Source: Pseudomonas lini (lineage in GTDB: Bacteria; Pseudomonadota; Gammaproteobacteria; Pseudomonadales; Pseudomonadaceae). Taken from it: a DNA stretch of 64,000 bases. The notes beneath the pieces were generated by a model, which saw only the letters and a list, made by a program, of their open reading frames with translations, did not search any database and was not told the DNA's origin. The position numbers were made by a program, and so were the translations under genes. The DNA lies in the NCBI RefSeq assembly GCF_030812475.1, contig NZ_JAUSSR010000001.1:62001-126000 (forward strand), given 5' to 3'. Numbering within the stretch: the stretch's first letter is position 1; each line of letters begins with the position of its first letter. Shown piece by piece: positions 43,877-53,308 of the stretch.

Positions 43877-44854
43877 TCACTGGATCAGGCCGAACTCTTT
43901 GGCCAGCACTTTGTAGTCCGCTACCTGCTTCTTCACGTAGGTGTCCAGCTCGGGGCCGGTCATGGCGAACGGGAAGAGCTCGCGCTGGTCGCGCAGCTTG
44001 GCGAACTCGTCGGAAGCCAGGAGTTTGTCGAAGGAGTCTTTCCACCAGGCGTAGTCTTCGTCGCTGACCTTTGGCCCGAGGTAGAAACCGCGGACCACTG
44101 GCCAGACGATGTCGTAGCCTTGCTCCTTGGCGGTCGGGATGTCCTTCATTTCCGGCTCGTCCAGACGCTTCTCGGAGAACACCGCCAACAGGCGCATGTC
44201 GCCGCTCAGGATATGCGGCATGGAATCGGAGATGTCGGTGCTGCCGACCTGGATATGGCCGCCGAGCAACGCGGTGGCGATTTCACCGCCGCCTTCGAGG
44301 GCGACATAACGCAAGTCCCGCGGGTTGATCCCGGCGGCCTTGGCGATCAGGGCGGTCTGCATCCAGTCCTGGCTGCCGACGGTGCCGCCGGAACCGATGA
44401 CCACGGCGCTTGGGTCTTTCTTCAGCGCCTTGACCAGGTCGTCGAGGTTTTGGTAAGGCGAATCCTTTTTCACCGCGATGGCGCCATAGCTGGTGCCGAC
44501 CGCCGCCAGCCAGCGCACGGCGTTTTCATCGAACCGACCGAATTTGCCCTGTGCCAGGTTCAGCAGCGAACCGCTGGACCAGGCGACCAGCGTGCCGGCG
44601 TCGGCCGGACGCTGCGCCACTACCGCGTTGTACGCCACGGCGCCGACACCCCCGGGCATGTAGGTCACGCGCATCGGTTTGCTCAGCAGTTTCTGGTTCA
44701 CCAGCGCGCTTTGCACCAGTTTGCAGGTCAGGTCGAAACCGCCGCCTGGCGAGGCCGGGGCGATGCATTCCGGGCGTTTGGGCTCGGCCATCAGTTGGCC
44801 GGCAAACAGCACACAGCTGGCGGCGAGGGCGATACGGCGCAGTGATCGATTCAT
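43877..44854 (-). CDS. tctC: Tricarboxylate-binding protein TctC
   Basis: Periplasmic receptor of the TTT system, 325 residues with signal peptide (about 1-23, LMA-EP). It shows the family's CIAPASPGGGFDLTCKLVQS and YMPGGVGAVAYN ligand loops, as in citrate/tricarboxylate receptors such as OpdH-linked TctC. First gene of the tctCBA-abrB operon; divergent from tctD. Confidence 0.92.
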   Translation of the reverse strand: MNRSLRRIALAASCVLFAGQLMAEPKRPECIAPASPGGGFDLTCKLVQSALVNQKLLSKPMRVTYMPGGVGAVAYNAVVAQRPADAGTLVAWSSGSLLNLAQGKFGRFDENAVRWLAAVGTSYGAIAVKKDSPYQNLDDLVKALKKDPSAVVIGSGGTVGSQDWMQTALIAKAAGINPRDLRYVALEGGGEIATALLGGHIQVGSTDISDSMPHILSGDMRLLAVFSEKRLDEPEMKDIPTAKEQGYDIVWPVVRGFYLGPKVSDEDYAWWKDSFDKLLASDEFAKLRDQRELFPFAMTGPELDTYVKKQVADYKVLAKEFGLIQ

Positions 44855-45234
44855 TGTGGTCTCCAGGGGAGTTGTTGTTTTTAGGATGTTTCAGATGCGG
44901 CGGTGTTGCGCCGTGCAGCCGGGTTCGGCGCTGGCGAGCGAAAACGATGGGGAAGAGAAGGGCGGGCGGGCTTGAAGCTGTAAGGACAGCATGGTGCAGT
45001 ACCTCGTTATTGTTCTTATTGCGAAAACGCATCAAGGCGTTTTTCGAGAGCTACATTTCAAAGCACGATGTGATGGCGTGCAGTCGAAGCCATCCGTGGG
45101 CCGACTCTAGCGGTCGAACCTTTCGCTAACCTTTCAGCGGACTTTCGCGGTATTCAGACTTCACAGTGGCGGGCGCGGCTGTAAACTCCGCGCCAAACAA
45201 TGGCGTCGAACATCCCTGAATGAGGTAACTATCC
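44855..45234. promoter_or_regulatory. Divergent tctC / tctD control region
   Basis: 380-bp gap with no gene. The tctC side has the ribosome site CTGGAGACC; the tctD side has ATGAGGTAAC. A 7-bp inverted repeat GGCGCGG-N9-CCGCGCC sits at 45172-45194 about 40 bp before tctD, a possible TctD site or leader hairpin. The TctD operator for tctC is expected here but I cannot point to it. Confidence 0.5.
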
Positions 45235-45906
45235 ATGCGTGTTCTGCTCGTCGAAGACCATCTGCAGCTCGCTGAAAGTGTCGCCCAGGCGCTCAAGAGC
45301 ACGGGTCTGACCGTGGATGTGCTGCACGACGGCGTGGCGGCCGACCTGGCCTTGAGCAGCGAGGAATACGCCATGGCGATCCTCGACGTCGGCCTGCCGC
45401 GCATGGACGGTTTTGAAGTGCTGGCGCGCCTGCGGGCCCGAGGCAAGAACCTGCCGGTGCTGATGCTGACCGCCCGCAGCGACGTCAAGGATCGGGTCCA
45501 TGGCCTGAACCTGGGGGCCGACGACTATCTGGCCAAGCCTTTCGAATTGACTGAGCTCGAAGCCCGGGTCAAAGCCTTGTTGCGCCGCAGTGTGCTCGGT
45601 GGTGAACGTCAGCAGACCTGTGGGGTGCTGGCTTACGATCTGGACACCCGGCGCTTTACCCTCGGTGATGAACTGCTGACGCTCACCTCCCGCGAGCAGG
45701 CCGTGCTCGAAGCCCTGATCGCCCGTCCCGGCCGGGTGATGAGCAAAGAGCAACTGGCCGCCCAGGTGTTCGGCCTGGACGAAGAAGCGAGCCCGGACGC
45801 CATCGAGATCTACGTTCATCGCCTGCGCAAGAAACTCGACGGGCAGCCAGTCGCCATCGTGACGTTCCGCGGTCTCGGCTATTTGCTGGAAAGCCGCGAT
45901 GCATAA
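45235..45906 (+). CDS. tctD: Response regulator TctD
   Basis: OmpR-type regulator of 223 residues: receiver domain with phospho-acceptor Asp51 (AILDVGLPRMDG) and a C-terminal winged helix (LTSREQAVLEALIARPGRVM, AIEIYVHRLRKKL). It should control the divergent tctCBA operon in response to tricarboxylates. Its stop overlaps the kinase gene by 8 bp. Confidence 0.93.
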   Translation: MRVLLVEDHLQLAESVAQALKSTGLTVDVLHDGVAADLALSSEEYAMAILDVGLPRMDGFEVLARLRARGKNLPVLMLTARSDVKDRVHGLNLGADDYLAKPFELTELEARVKALLRRSVLGGERQQTCGVLAYDLDTRRFTLGDELLTLTSREQAVLEALIARPGRVMSKEQLAAQVFGLDEEASPDAIEIYVHRLRKKLDGQPVAIVTFRGLGYLLESRDA

Positions 45907-47287
45907 GCCCAGCAGTCTGCGCTGGCGGTTGCTGTGGAACCTCGCGCTGTTGCTGGTGGTGTTGATGCTGGCCAGTGGCTTGAGCGCGTACTGGAACGGT
46001 CGCGAAGCCGCCGACACCGCCTATGACCGCACGTTGCTGGCCTCGGCGCGGACCATCGCCGCCGGGGTGTCCCAGCGTGACGGCAGCCTCAGCGCCGATG
46101 TGCCGTACGTGGCCCTCGACACTTTTGCCTACGACAGCGCGGGACGGATTTTCTACCTGGTCAACGACATCAACCAGAAGCTGATTTCGGGCTACGAAAA
46201 CCTGCCACCGCCGCCGCCGGGTACGCCGCGCACGGATGATTATCCGGCGCTGGCACGCTTCTACAACGCTAAATATCAAGGGCAGAACGTACGGGTGGTC
46301 AGCCTGCTCAAACCCGTGAGCGAGCCGAACATGAACGGCATGGCGGAAATTCGCGTGGCGGAAACCGATGAGGCGCGGGTCAGCATGGCGCGCAGCCTGG
46401 CGGCGGACACCTTGCTGCGCCTGGGCATGCTGGCGATCGGTGCGTTGTTGATGGTGTGGTTCGCAGTCAGCGCGGCACTGCGCCCGCTGGAGCGCTTGCG
46501 CACGGCGGTGGAGGAGCGTCAGCCCGATGATTTGCGGCCGTTGCCGCTGGTGGAAGTGCAACATGAATTGTGGCCCCTGGTGCGTGCGCTCAATCATTTC
46601 ACCGAACGCCTGCGCGGGCAGTTCGAGCGGCAGGCGCAGTTCATCGCCGATGCGGCCCATGAGCTGCGTACGCCGTTGGCGGCGCTCAAGGCTCGGCTCG
46701 AACTGGGCCTGCGCTCGACCGAACCGCAGACCTGGCGCAGCACCCTGGAAACGGCCGCCCAGGGCACGGATCGCTTGACCCATCTGGCGAACCAGCTGCT
46801 GTCCCTGGCACGGGTGGAGAATGGCGCGCGGGCGATCGCCGAGGGCGGCGCACAGCTGCTGGATCTCAGTCAGTTGGCGCGCGAACTCGGCATGGCGATG
46901 GCGCCATTGGCGCACAAACGTGGCGTGGCACTGGCGCTGGAAGCGGATGAGCCGGTGTGGCTGCGCGGTGAGCCGACGCTGTTGAATGAATTGCTCAGCA
47001 ATCTGGTGGATAACGCCCTGGCGCACACGCCACCGGGCGGCAATGTGATTTTGCGGGTGACCGCGCCGGCCGTGCTGGAGGTCGAGGACGATGGCCCCGG
47101 GATTCCGCTTGAAGAGCGTGATCGGGTGTTCGAGCGTTTTTATCGACGCAATCAGCAGGTGGCCGGGTCCGGTTTGGGCCTGGCGATTGTCGGTGAAATC
47201 TGCCGCGCGCATCTGGCACAGATCAGCCTGCACGATGGCGAGCAGGCAGGGTTGAAGGTGCGGGTGAGTTTTAATGCGGGGGAGTGA
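45899..47287 (+). CDS. tctE: Sensor histidine kinase TctE
   Basis: Membrane kinase of 462 residues: helix 1 about 8-30, periplasmic sensor about 31-175, helix 2 about 176-196, HAMP, H-box FIADAAHELRTPLAALKARL and an ATPase domain (N box NLVDNALAHT, G boxes DDGPGIP and GSGLGLAI). It pairs with TctD, and the neighbouring transporter indicates a tricarboxylate signal. Confidence 0.93.
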   Translation: MHKPSSLRWRLLWNLALLLVVLMLASGLSAYWNGREAADTAYDRTLLASARTIAAGVSQRDGSLSADVPYVALDTFAYDSAGRIFYLVNDINQKLISGYENLPPPPPGTPRTDDYPALARFYNAKYQGQNVRVVSLLKPVSEPNMNGMAEIRVAETDEARVSMARSLAADTLLRLGMLAIGALLMVWFAVSAALRPLERLRTAVEERQPDDLRPLPLVEVQHELWPLVRALNHFTERLRGQFERQAQFIADAAHELRTPLAALKARLELGLRSTEPQTWRSTLETAAQGTDRLTHLANQLLSLARVENGARAIAEGGAQLLDLSQLARELGMAMAPLAHKRGVALALEADEPVWLRGEPTLLNELLSNLVDNALAHTPPGGNVILRVTAPAVLEVEDDGPGIPLEERDRVFERFYRRNQQVAGSGLGLAIVGEICRAHLAQISLHDGEQAGLKVRVSFNAGE

Positions 47288-47320
47288 TGGTGTTTGTGCA
47301 GGGGGGCGGCGCGGTCTCGA

Positions 47321-48142
47321 TCAGTAAAACATCGACCGCGATTCTTCCAGCGCCCTGCATTGCACCTCGTTCTCCAGATCGATGCCCAGCTTCTTGAACG
47401 CCGGCACGCCGGACGCCTCGATTGCGCCAAGCGGGTGATCCGTGCCCTTGTAGCAAAACAGGCAAGCCACCTGCACCAGGTCGACATAATCGACCCGCAC
47501 GGACTGGCGGCCGAAGTCCAGGTACATCCCGGGCAACTGCACCAGCATCTCTGGAAATTCCCAGACCTTGAGCAGTTTGTCGCCAATCAATGGATGAATC
47601 TGGTCGATCACATGGTTCAGGCTGATCGAGTCGGACAGCAATTCATTGTGTTCTTCGGCGTAGGTCAGGATCGGCAGCACACCGATCTGATGCACCAGCC
47701 CGCCCAAGGCTGCCTGATCGGGTTTGAGCTGAGTGTAACGGCGGCACAGCGCATAGCTGATGCCGGCGATTTCCAGGCTTCTGCCCCAGACGTCGCGCAT
47801 TTTCTGTTCCACGACCTCGGAGCGGGCATGGAAAATCTGTTCCATCACCAGGCCGATCGCCAGGTTGCTGCTGTAATTGACGCCCAGGCGAGTGATGGCC
47901 GTGTGCAGGTCAGTGACTTCCCGGGTCGCGCGCAGCAGCGGGCTGTTGACCACTTTGATCAGTCGCGCCGACAACGCAGTATCGCGGCCAATCACTTTAC
48001 TGAGAGTACTGACGCTGATTTCCGGGTCTTCGGCGGCCTTGCGAATCTGCAAGGCCACTTCCGGTAACGTTGGCAGAACCAGGTCATCGTTATCGATGGC
48101 CGCAACCAAATCCTGTTGGACCTTATCCGCCAGCTTGCTCAT
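47321..48142 (-). CDS. HDOD domain protein
   Basis: Product of 273 residues with an HDOD domain over most of its length (LPTLPEVALQIRKAAEDPEI, KVVNSPLLRATREVTDLHTA, LGGLVHQIGVLPI). HDOD proteins act in signalling, often with cyclic di-GMP or phosphorelay pathways, but have no proven catalytic residues. Stand-alone gene between tctE (convergent) and ygfZ. Confidence 0.9.
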   Translation of the reverse strand: MSKLADKVQQDLVAAIDNDDLVLPTLPEVALQIRKAAEDPEISVSTLSKVIGRDTALSARLIKVVNSPLLRATREVTDLHTAITRLGVNYSSNLAIGLVMEQIFHARSEVVEQKMRDVWGRSLEIAGISYALCRRYTQLKPDQAALGGLVHQIGVLPILTYAEEHNELLSDSISLNHVIDQIHPLIGDKLLKVWEFPEMLVQLPGMYLDFGRQSVRVDYVDLVQVACLFCYKGTDHPLGAIEASGVPAFKKLGIDLENEVQCRALEESRSMFY

Positions 48143-48176
48143 TTCTTATCTCTGGGTATTGCGACAAGTGCTGCAT

Positions 48177-49118
48177 TCAGCGCTGGATTTCGCGATCGCG
48201 ATCCAGTTGATAAGGCAGGTCGAGCAGGTGCAGGGCGGGCCCTTCGAGCGCGCCCAGATGAATATCGCCACCTTCTGCTGCTTCGGCCTGCAGCACGGCC
48301 AGGAGTTCAATGTTTTGCCCGGCGCGGGCGGCCAGCACCACTTCGCCGATAGCGCTGCCATGGGTCGGTGAAAACAGTGGCGTACCGGGTTCCGGCAATT
48401 CACCGGCTTGCAAGCTCAGGCGATACAAGCGGCGCTTGAGTTTGCCCAGGTACTGCATCCGCGCGACGATTTCCTGGCCGGTGTAGCAGCCTTTCTTGAA
48501 ACTCACGCCACCGACGGCCTGCAGGTTGAGCATCTGCGGGATGAACAGTTCGCGCGTGCCCGGCATGACCTGACCGAGGCCTGCGCGGACCTGGCCCAGC
48601 AGCCATTGATTCAGCTCGCCCTCGGCCAGCAGCGCCGACAGCTTGCCCTTGAGGGCGTCCGTTTGATCGGCGGGGGCCCAGAGTTCGGCGCGATCAGGGG
48701 ACACGCGGATGGCGACCAGGCCGTCATTGCGCACGACACTGTCGGTTTCCGCCGGTAACTCAAGACCCAGGCCGAGCAGCGCCGCATCGCCATGCTCGAT
48801 GCCGAAGCGCACCCAGGCGGCGCTTTCATCGGTCAGTTTGGATTTGGAGAATACTGCGTACTTCTTCAGGTCCGCCAGTTGCGGCTCCAGCAACTCGCTG
48901 GCCATGGCCAACAGCACGCCGTCACCTTCGAGCAGGATGCGGAAGCTCGACTGCATCCGGCCTTTCTGCGTGCAGCGCGCGCCGAGGCTGGCCCGGGTGT
49001 CGCTCAGGTAATCGAGGTTGCAGGTCAATTGACCTTGCAGGAATTTACTCGCATCCGCGCCGCGGACCGCGAGAACGCCTTCGTGAGACAGGGTGCAGAA
49101 AAAAGCAGAATCGGCCAT
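48177..49118 (-). CDS. ygfZ: Folate-binding Fe-S maintenance protein YgfZ
   Basis: Tetrahydrofolate-dependent protein that supports certain iron-sulfur enzymes. The 313-residue product has the GcvT-like fold and the family signature KKGCYTGQEIVARMQYLGK containing the essential Cys. Divergent from sdhE, the arrangement found in many gammaproteobacteria. Confidence 0.94.
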   Translation of the reverse strand: MADSAFFCTLSHEGVLAVRGADASKFLQGQLTCNLDYLSDTRASLGARCTQKGRMQSSFRILLEGDGVLLAMASELLEPQLADLKKYAVFSKSKLTDESAAWVRFGIEHGDAALLGLGLELPAETDSVVRNDGLVAIRVSPDRAELWAPADQTDALKGKLSALLAEGELNQWLLGQVRAGLGQVMPGTRELFIPQMLNLQAVGGVSFKKGCYTGQEIVARMQYLGKLKRRLYRLSLQAGELPEPGTPLFSPTHGSAIGEVVLAARAGQNIELLAVLQAEAAEGGDIHLGALEGPALHLLDLPYQLDRDREIQR

Positions 49119-49267
49119 GGGTCATCGCAGGATAAAGAGTCTGGGGGACATCATAAGGGGGCGCCCATGAAATGGGTAGTTTACAAAAGACCCTGTTGCC
49201 CCGACCAAAGCCGACTGTTCGACGGAGCATGGGGCTGTATACTTGCCGCCTATTTGAGGAGCGCTCC

Positions 49268-49522
49268 ATGGTCGAAGATGTTGAACTGAATCGCCTCTAC
49301 TGGCACAGCCGCCGCGGCATGCTTGAGCTTGACGTGTTGCTGGTGCCGTTTGTGAAAGAGGTTTATCCGCACCTCAACGAAGTCGACCGCGCCTGCTACG
49401 TCAGGTTGCTTGAATGCGAAGACCAGGACATGTTCGGCTGGTTCATGGAGCGCGCCGAATCGGAAGATCCGGAGCTGCAGCGCATGGTGCGCATGATCCT
49501 GGATCGTGTCCAGCCCAAGTAA
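49268..49522 (+). CDS. sdhE: FAD assembly factor SdhE
   Basis: Small helical protein of 84 residues needed for covalent flavinylation of succinate dehydrogenase. It has the RGxxE motif ([12 protein letters not shown]) used for SdhA binding. ATG 49268 follows GAGGAGCG. It overlaps the next gene by 17 bp, a strong sign of one transcript. Confidence 0.94.
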   Translation: MVEDVELNRLYWHSRRGMLELDVLLVPFVKEVYPHLNEVDRACYVRLLECEDQDMFGWFMERAESEDPELQRMVRMILDRVQPK

Positions 49523-49958
49523 TTCGTTCGAATGCCGCTGGCAGGCCTCACGGCAGCTGCTGGCGGTCTACCTGTTGGCCCAGCTGTTCGCGCTGGGTGC
49601 GTTGTTTCTTCTGTCGATACCGCTCTGGGCCAGTCTGCTCGGGGTTTTGCTGTGCGTGGCCCACGGCCTCCGGGTGTTGCCGCAACAGATTCTGCTGACG
49701 CATCCCCGGGCGTTTCGCGGTTTGCGTCGCGATCGGGATGGCTGGCAGCTGTGGAACCAGGCGGCCGGCTGGCAATCGGTGCAACTGCGGCCGGACAGCC
49801 TGGCGCTGCCCTTGATCGTGGTGCTGCGTTTTCGTCTGCAAGGTGAGCGGCATGACCGCTCGATCTGCATTCCCCGGGATTCGCAGGCGGCGGATCTGCA
49901 CCGACGCCTGCGGGTCCGGCTCAAGTTCAGTCGACGTAGGTGGGCGGCACCAGAATAG
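49506..49958 (+). CDS. ygfX: YgfX family membrane protein
   Basis: Product of 150 residues with two N-terminal membrane helices (about 18-60) and a soluble C-terminal region, the layout of YgfX/CptA, which sits next to sdhE in many genomes and is described as an inner-membrane protein linked to cell-division proteins and to sdhE function. The GTG at 49506 lies inside sdhE. It ends 32 bp into the 3' end of the convergent nadB. Confidence 0.82.
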   Translation: MSSPSNSFECRWQASRQLLAVYLLAQLFALGALFLLSIPLWASLLGVLLCVAHGLRVLPQQILLTHPRAFRGLRRDRDGWQLWNQAAGWQSVQLRPDSLALPLIVVLRFRLQGERHDRSICIPRDSQAADLHRRLRVRLKFSRRRWAAPE

Positions 49959-51543
49959 TGTCCAGGGCAACCGGCAACATGTCCGGGTAGTCGAGAGTGT
50001 AATGCAGGCCCCGACTTTCCTTGCGCTCCATGGCTGACAGGATCATCAGCTCGGCCACCTGGGCCAGGTTACGCAACTCGATCAGGTCGCGACTGACCTT
50101 GTAATTGCTGTAGAACTCGTCGATTTCGTCCAGCAGCAGGCGCACGCGGTGCTGGGCCCGTTGCAGGCGCTTGCTGGTGCGCACGATACCCACGTAGTCC
50201 CACATGAATCGCCGAAGTTCATCCCAGTTGTGGGCAATGATCACGTCTTCGTCGGAATCGGTGACCTGGCTCGCATCCCAGACGGGCAGGGCGGCAGGAA
50301 TCGATACCTGGGGCAATTGCTCCAGAATGTCCGCCGCCGCCGAGCGCGCATAAACGAAGCATTCCAGCAGGGAGTTGCTGGCCATGCGGTTGGCCCCGTG
50401 CAGGCCGGTGAAACTGGTTTCGCCGATGGCGTAAAGGCCCGGCACGTCGGTGCGACCCTGTTGATCGACCATCACGCCACCGCAGGTGTAGTGCGCCGCC
50501 GGAACCACCGGGATCGGTTGCCTGGTGATGTCGATGGAAAACTCGAGGCAACGCTCGTACACCGTCGGGAAATGAGCCTTGATGAAGGCTTCTGGCTTAT
50601 GGCTGATGTCCAGGTAAACGCAATCGACACCCAGGCGCTTCATCTCATGGTCGATGGCCCTGGCGACGATGTCCCTGGGGGCCAGTTCAGCGCGTGGGTC
50701 GAAGCGCTGCATGAAGCGTTCGCCGTTGGGCAACTTCAGGTGCGCACCCTCGCCGCGCAGGGCTTCGGTGATCAGGAAACTCTTGGCTTGCGGGTGATAG
50801 AGGCAGGTGGGATGGAACTGGTTGAACTCCAGGTTGGCCACCCTGCAGCCGGAACGCCAGGCCATGGCGATGCCATCGCCACAGGCACCGTCGGGGTTGC
50901 TGGTATAGAGGTAGACCTTGGCGGCACCGCCGGACGCGAGAATCACAAAGCGCGCGCCGTAGGTGTCGACTTCTCCGGTGCTCCGATTGAGCACGTAGGC
51001 GCCGAGACAGCGGTCGCCGTCAAGGCCCAGGCGTTTTTCCGTGATCAGATCGATCGCGACCCGCTGTTCCAGCAGCTCGATGTTCGGTCTTTGCCTGGCC
51101 TTGTCGAGCAAGGTTCGGAAAATCGCGGCACCGGTCGCATCGGCGGCATGAATGATGCGCCGATGACTGTGGCCCCCTTCACGGGTCAGGTGGAATTCGA
51201 ATCCACCGTCCTCGGTGCCTGACTGTTCATCGCGGGTGAACGGCACGCCCTGGTCGATCAACCATTGTATGGCCTCTTTACTGTGCTCGACGGTAAAGCG
51301 CACGGCGTCTTCGTGACACAGGCCGCCGCCGGCATTGAGTGTGTCGTCGACGTGGGATTCAACGGTGTCGGTGTCATCCAGGACGGCAGCGACACCGCCC
51401 TGGGCCCAGAAAGTCGAGCCGTTGGCGAGGTCGCCTTTGCTCAGTACGGCAATGCGCAAATGATCGGGCAAGGTCAGCGCAAGGCTCAAGCCGGCAGCGC
51501 CGCTGCCAATTACCAGAACATCATGTTGGAACTGTTGGCTCAT
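49927..51543 (-). CDS. nadB: L-aspartate oxidase
   Basis: FAD enzyme that oxidises L-aspartate to iminoaspartate, first step of NAD synthesis. The 538-residue product has the N-terminal FAD motif [13 protein letters not shown], the succinate-dehydrogenase-like active-site segments ([29 protein letters not shown]) and the C-terminal helical domain. ATG 51543 matches the family start; the frame upstream of it is unrelated. Confidence 0.96.
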   Translation of the reverse strand: MSQQFQHDVLVIGSGAAGLSLALTLPDHLRIAVLSKGDLANGSTFWAQGGVAAVLDDTDTVESHVDDTLNAGGGLCHEDAVRFTVEHSKEAIQWLIDQGVPFTRDEQSGTEDGGFEFHLTREGGHSHRRIIHAADATGAAIFRTLLDKARQRPNIELLEQRVAIDLITEKRLGLDGDRCLGAYVLNRSTGEVDTYGARFVILASGGAAKVYLYTSNPDGACGDGIAMAWRSGCRVANLEFNQFHPTCLYHPQAKSFLITEALRGEGAHLKLPNGERFMQRFDPRAELAPRDIVARAIDHEMKRLGVDCVYLDISHKPEAFIKAHFPTVYERCLEFSIDITRQPIPVVPAAHYTCGGVMVDQQGRTDVPGLYAIGETSFTGLHGANRMASNSLLECFVYARSAAADILEQLPQVSIPAALPVWDASQVTDSDEDVIIAHNWDELRRFMWDYVGIVRTSKRLQRAQHRVRLLLDEIDEFYSNYKVSRDLIELRNLAQVAELMILSAMERKESRGLHYTLDYPDMLPVALDTILVPPTYVD

Positions 51544-51819
51544 TTCAGGATTCCGCTCAAAGCGACCCGGGTCGGGGGTGGCGCGTGACGCCTGGATCGG
51601 CGAGTCAAGACAGCCACACAGCCCACTAGTATATAGAGGGGGGGAGCGGCACAATAGCCGGGCCAGTATGGCATTGTGAAACTACTGTGACGGAAAACAG
51701 GGGACGCTTCGTCGGATGCTTTCTCCTCCGGTTCGGCGACAGCAGCACTGTATCGTGGATTTAACACTCTTTTTCCCTCCACGGTTGCACAATGTCGGGT
51801 GGGTACGGCTATAAATATG

Positions 51820-51847
51820 GAACTTTTGCCAAAGGGCCAAGATCAAT
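51820..51847 (+). promoter_or_regulatory. Distal AlgU-type promoter
   Basis: GAACTT, 17-bp spacer, TCAAT, in the 556-bp gap between nadB and algU. It matches the sigma-22 (RpoE-like) consensus GAACTT-N16/17-TC. P. aeruginosa algU also has two AlgU-dependent promoters. Confidence 0.6.
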
Positions 51848-52013
51848 AGACGGTTGCCTGAATCAAGGGACAGTGTCGGCTTCAGTGCTGGATCGTGGTT
51901 GGATCCTCACTGGCGAAACCGATGACAAGATTATTCGCGCAGCCGGGTCAACTCGCGCTGCGCTTTTCGTGCGTGCCAGATCAGAGCCCGCAGGAAACTT
52001 GCTTGGAGGGGGA

Positions 52014-52040
52014 GAACTTTTGCGAAAAGCCCGAGTCTAT
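52014..52040 (+). promoter_or_regulatory. Proximal AlgU-type promoter
   Basis: GAACTT, 16-bp spacer, TCTAT, about 60 bp before the algU start. This gives autoregulation of the operon. Apart from the two promoters I see no gene in the nadB-algU gap. Confidence 0.75.
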
Positions 52041-52099
52041 GTTTGCAAGCCTGGTCGTTTAGCCATGCAAGCCTCCTCCAAGTTTATCGAGGAGTGTTC

Positions 52100-52681
52100 A
52101 TGCTAACCCAGGAAGAGGATCAGCAGCTGGTCGAACGCGTTCAGCGCGGCGACAAGCGAGCTTTCGATCTGCTAGTGCTGAAATACCAGCACAAAATTCT
52201 CGGGTTGATCGTGCGATTCGTGCACGACACCCATGAAGCCCAGGATGTCGCACAGGAAGCCTTTATCAAGGCGTACCGTGCACTAGGAAATTTTCGCGGA
52301 GACAGCGCGTTTTATACGTGGCTTTACCGCATTGCCATTAACACGGCGAAAAACTATCTGGTTTCACGCGGCCGCCGGCCGCCTGATAGCGATGTCAGTT
52401 CCGAGGATGCAGAGTTCTACGATGGCGATCATGGCCTCAAGGATCTCGAGTCGCCAGAACGTGCACTGCTGCGCGATGAGATCGAAGGCACTGTCCATCG
52501 AACCATCCAGCAACTTCCAGAAGATTTGCGTACGGCCTTAACTTTACGTGAATTCGATGGTCTGAGTTACGAGGACATTGCAGCAGTCATGCAATGTCCG
52601 GTGGGTACCGTGCGCTCCCGGATCTTCCGCGCTCGGGAAGCCATCGATAAAGCCCTGCAGCCGTTGTTGCAGGAAAACTAA
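52100..52681 (+). CDS. algU: Envelope-stress sigma factor AlgU (RpoE/sigma-22)
   Basis: ECF sigma factor of 193 residues with region 2 (KYQHKILGLIVRFVHDTHEA, QDVAQEAFIKAYRALGNFRG) and region 4 (LTLREFDGLSYEDIAAVMQC). It activates alginate, osmotic and envelope-stress genes and its own operon; MucA holds it at the membrane. ATG 52100 follows GAGGAG. The protein is nearly identical to AlgU of other Pseudomonas. Confidence 0.97.
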   Translation: MLTQEEDQQLVERVQRGDKRAFDLLVLKYQHKILGLIVRFVHDTHEAQDVAQEAFIKAYRALGNFRGDSAFYTWLYRIAINTAKNYLVSRGRRPPDSDVSSEDAEFYDGDHGLKDLESPERALLRDEIEGTVHRTIQQLPEDLRTALTLREFDGLSYEDIAAVMQCPVGTVRSRIFRAREAIDKALQPLLQEN

Positions 52682-52712
52682 AGACAGCGGCGACAGCCAA
52701 GAGAGGAACGCC

Positions 52713-53300
52713 ATGAGTCGTGAAGCCCTGCAGGAATCGCTGTCCGCAGTGATGGATAACGAAGCGGACGAATTGGAACTGCGTCGGGTGCTCAATGCCT
52801 TCGACGATGTTGAAACCCGTGAAACCTGGGCTCGTTATCAAATCGCTCGGGCAGTGATGCACAAGGATCTGCTGCTTCCACGCCTGGACATTGCCGCGGC
52901 AGTTTCCGCTGCGTTGGCTGACGAAGCCGTACCGGCAAAAGCTACCCGTGGTCCATGGCGCAGCCTGGGTCGTCTGGCAGTCGCCGCTTCGGTCACCGTT
53001 GCAGTATTGGCAGGTGTTCGTCTGTACAACCAGGACGAGATCGCCGGTGTCGAACTGGCCCAGCAATCCACTCAGCAGGGTCTGGCCGCTCCTCAGGTCA
53101 AGGGTCCAGCTGTATTGGCAGGCTATAGTGAGAGTTCGGATGCCACGGGCCCCATGGCCAATGGCGTATTGCAAGGTCAGCCAGGCTGGCACGACCAGCG
53201 TTTGCCAGGCTACCTGCGCCAACATGCTCAGCAGGCTGCGCTGAAAGGTACTGAAAGTGCGTTGCCGTATGCTCGTGCAGCAAGTCTGGAAAACCGTTAA
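52713..53300 (+). CDS. mucA: Anti-sigma factor MucA
   Basis: Inner-membrane protein of 195 residues: cytosolic AlgU-binding region (MSREALQESLSAVMDNEADE), one membrane helix (about 87-105) and a periplasmic part bound by MucB. The frame is intact to the C-terminus, so this strain should be non-mucoid by default. AGAGAGGAAC precedes the ATG. Confidence 0.95.
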   Translation: MSREALQESLSAVMDNEADELELRRVLNAFDDVETRETWARYQIARAVMHKDLLLPRLDIAAAVSAALADEAVPAKATRGPWRSLGRLAVAASVTVAVLAGVRLYNQDEIAGVELAQQSTQQGLAAPQVKGPAVLAGYSESSDATGPMANGVLQGQPGWHDQRLPGYLRQHAQQAALKGTESALPYARAASLENR

Positions 53301-53308
53301 GGAGGACC

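Noticed and set aside
45683..47233. 516-codon frame opposite tctE
   Set aside because: Gln/Arg/His-rich antisense of a complete histidine kinase; no motif.
51792..52106. 104-codon frame upstream of algU
   Set aside because: It spans both AlgU promoters, has no ribosome site and no family resemblance.
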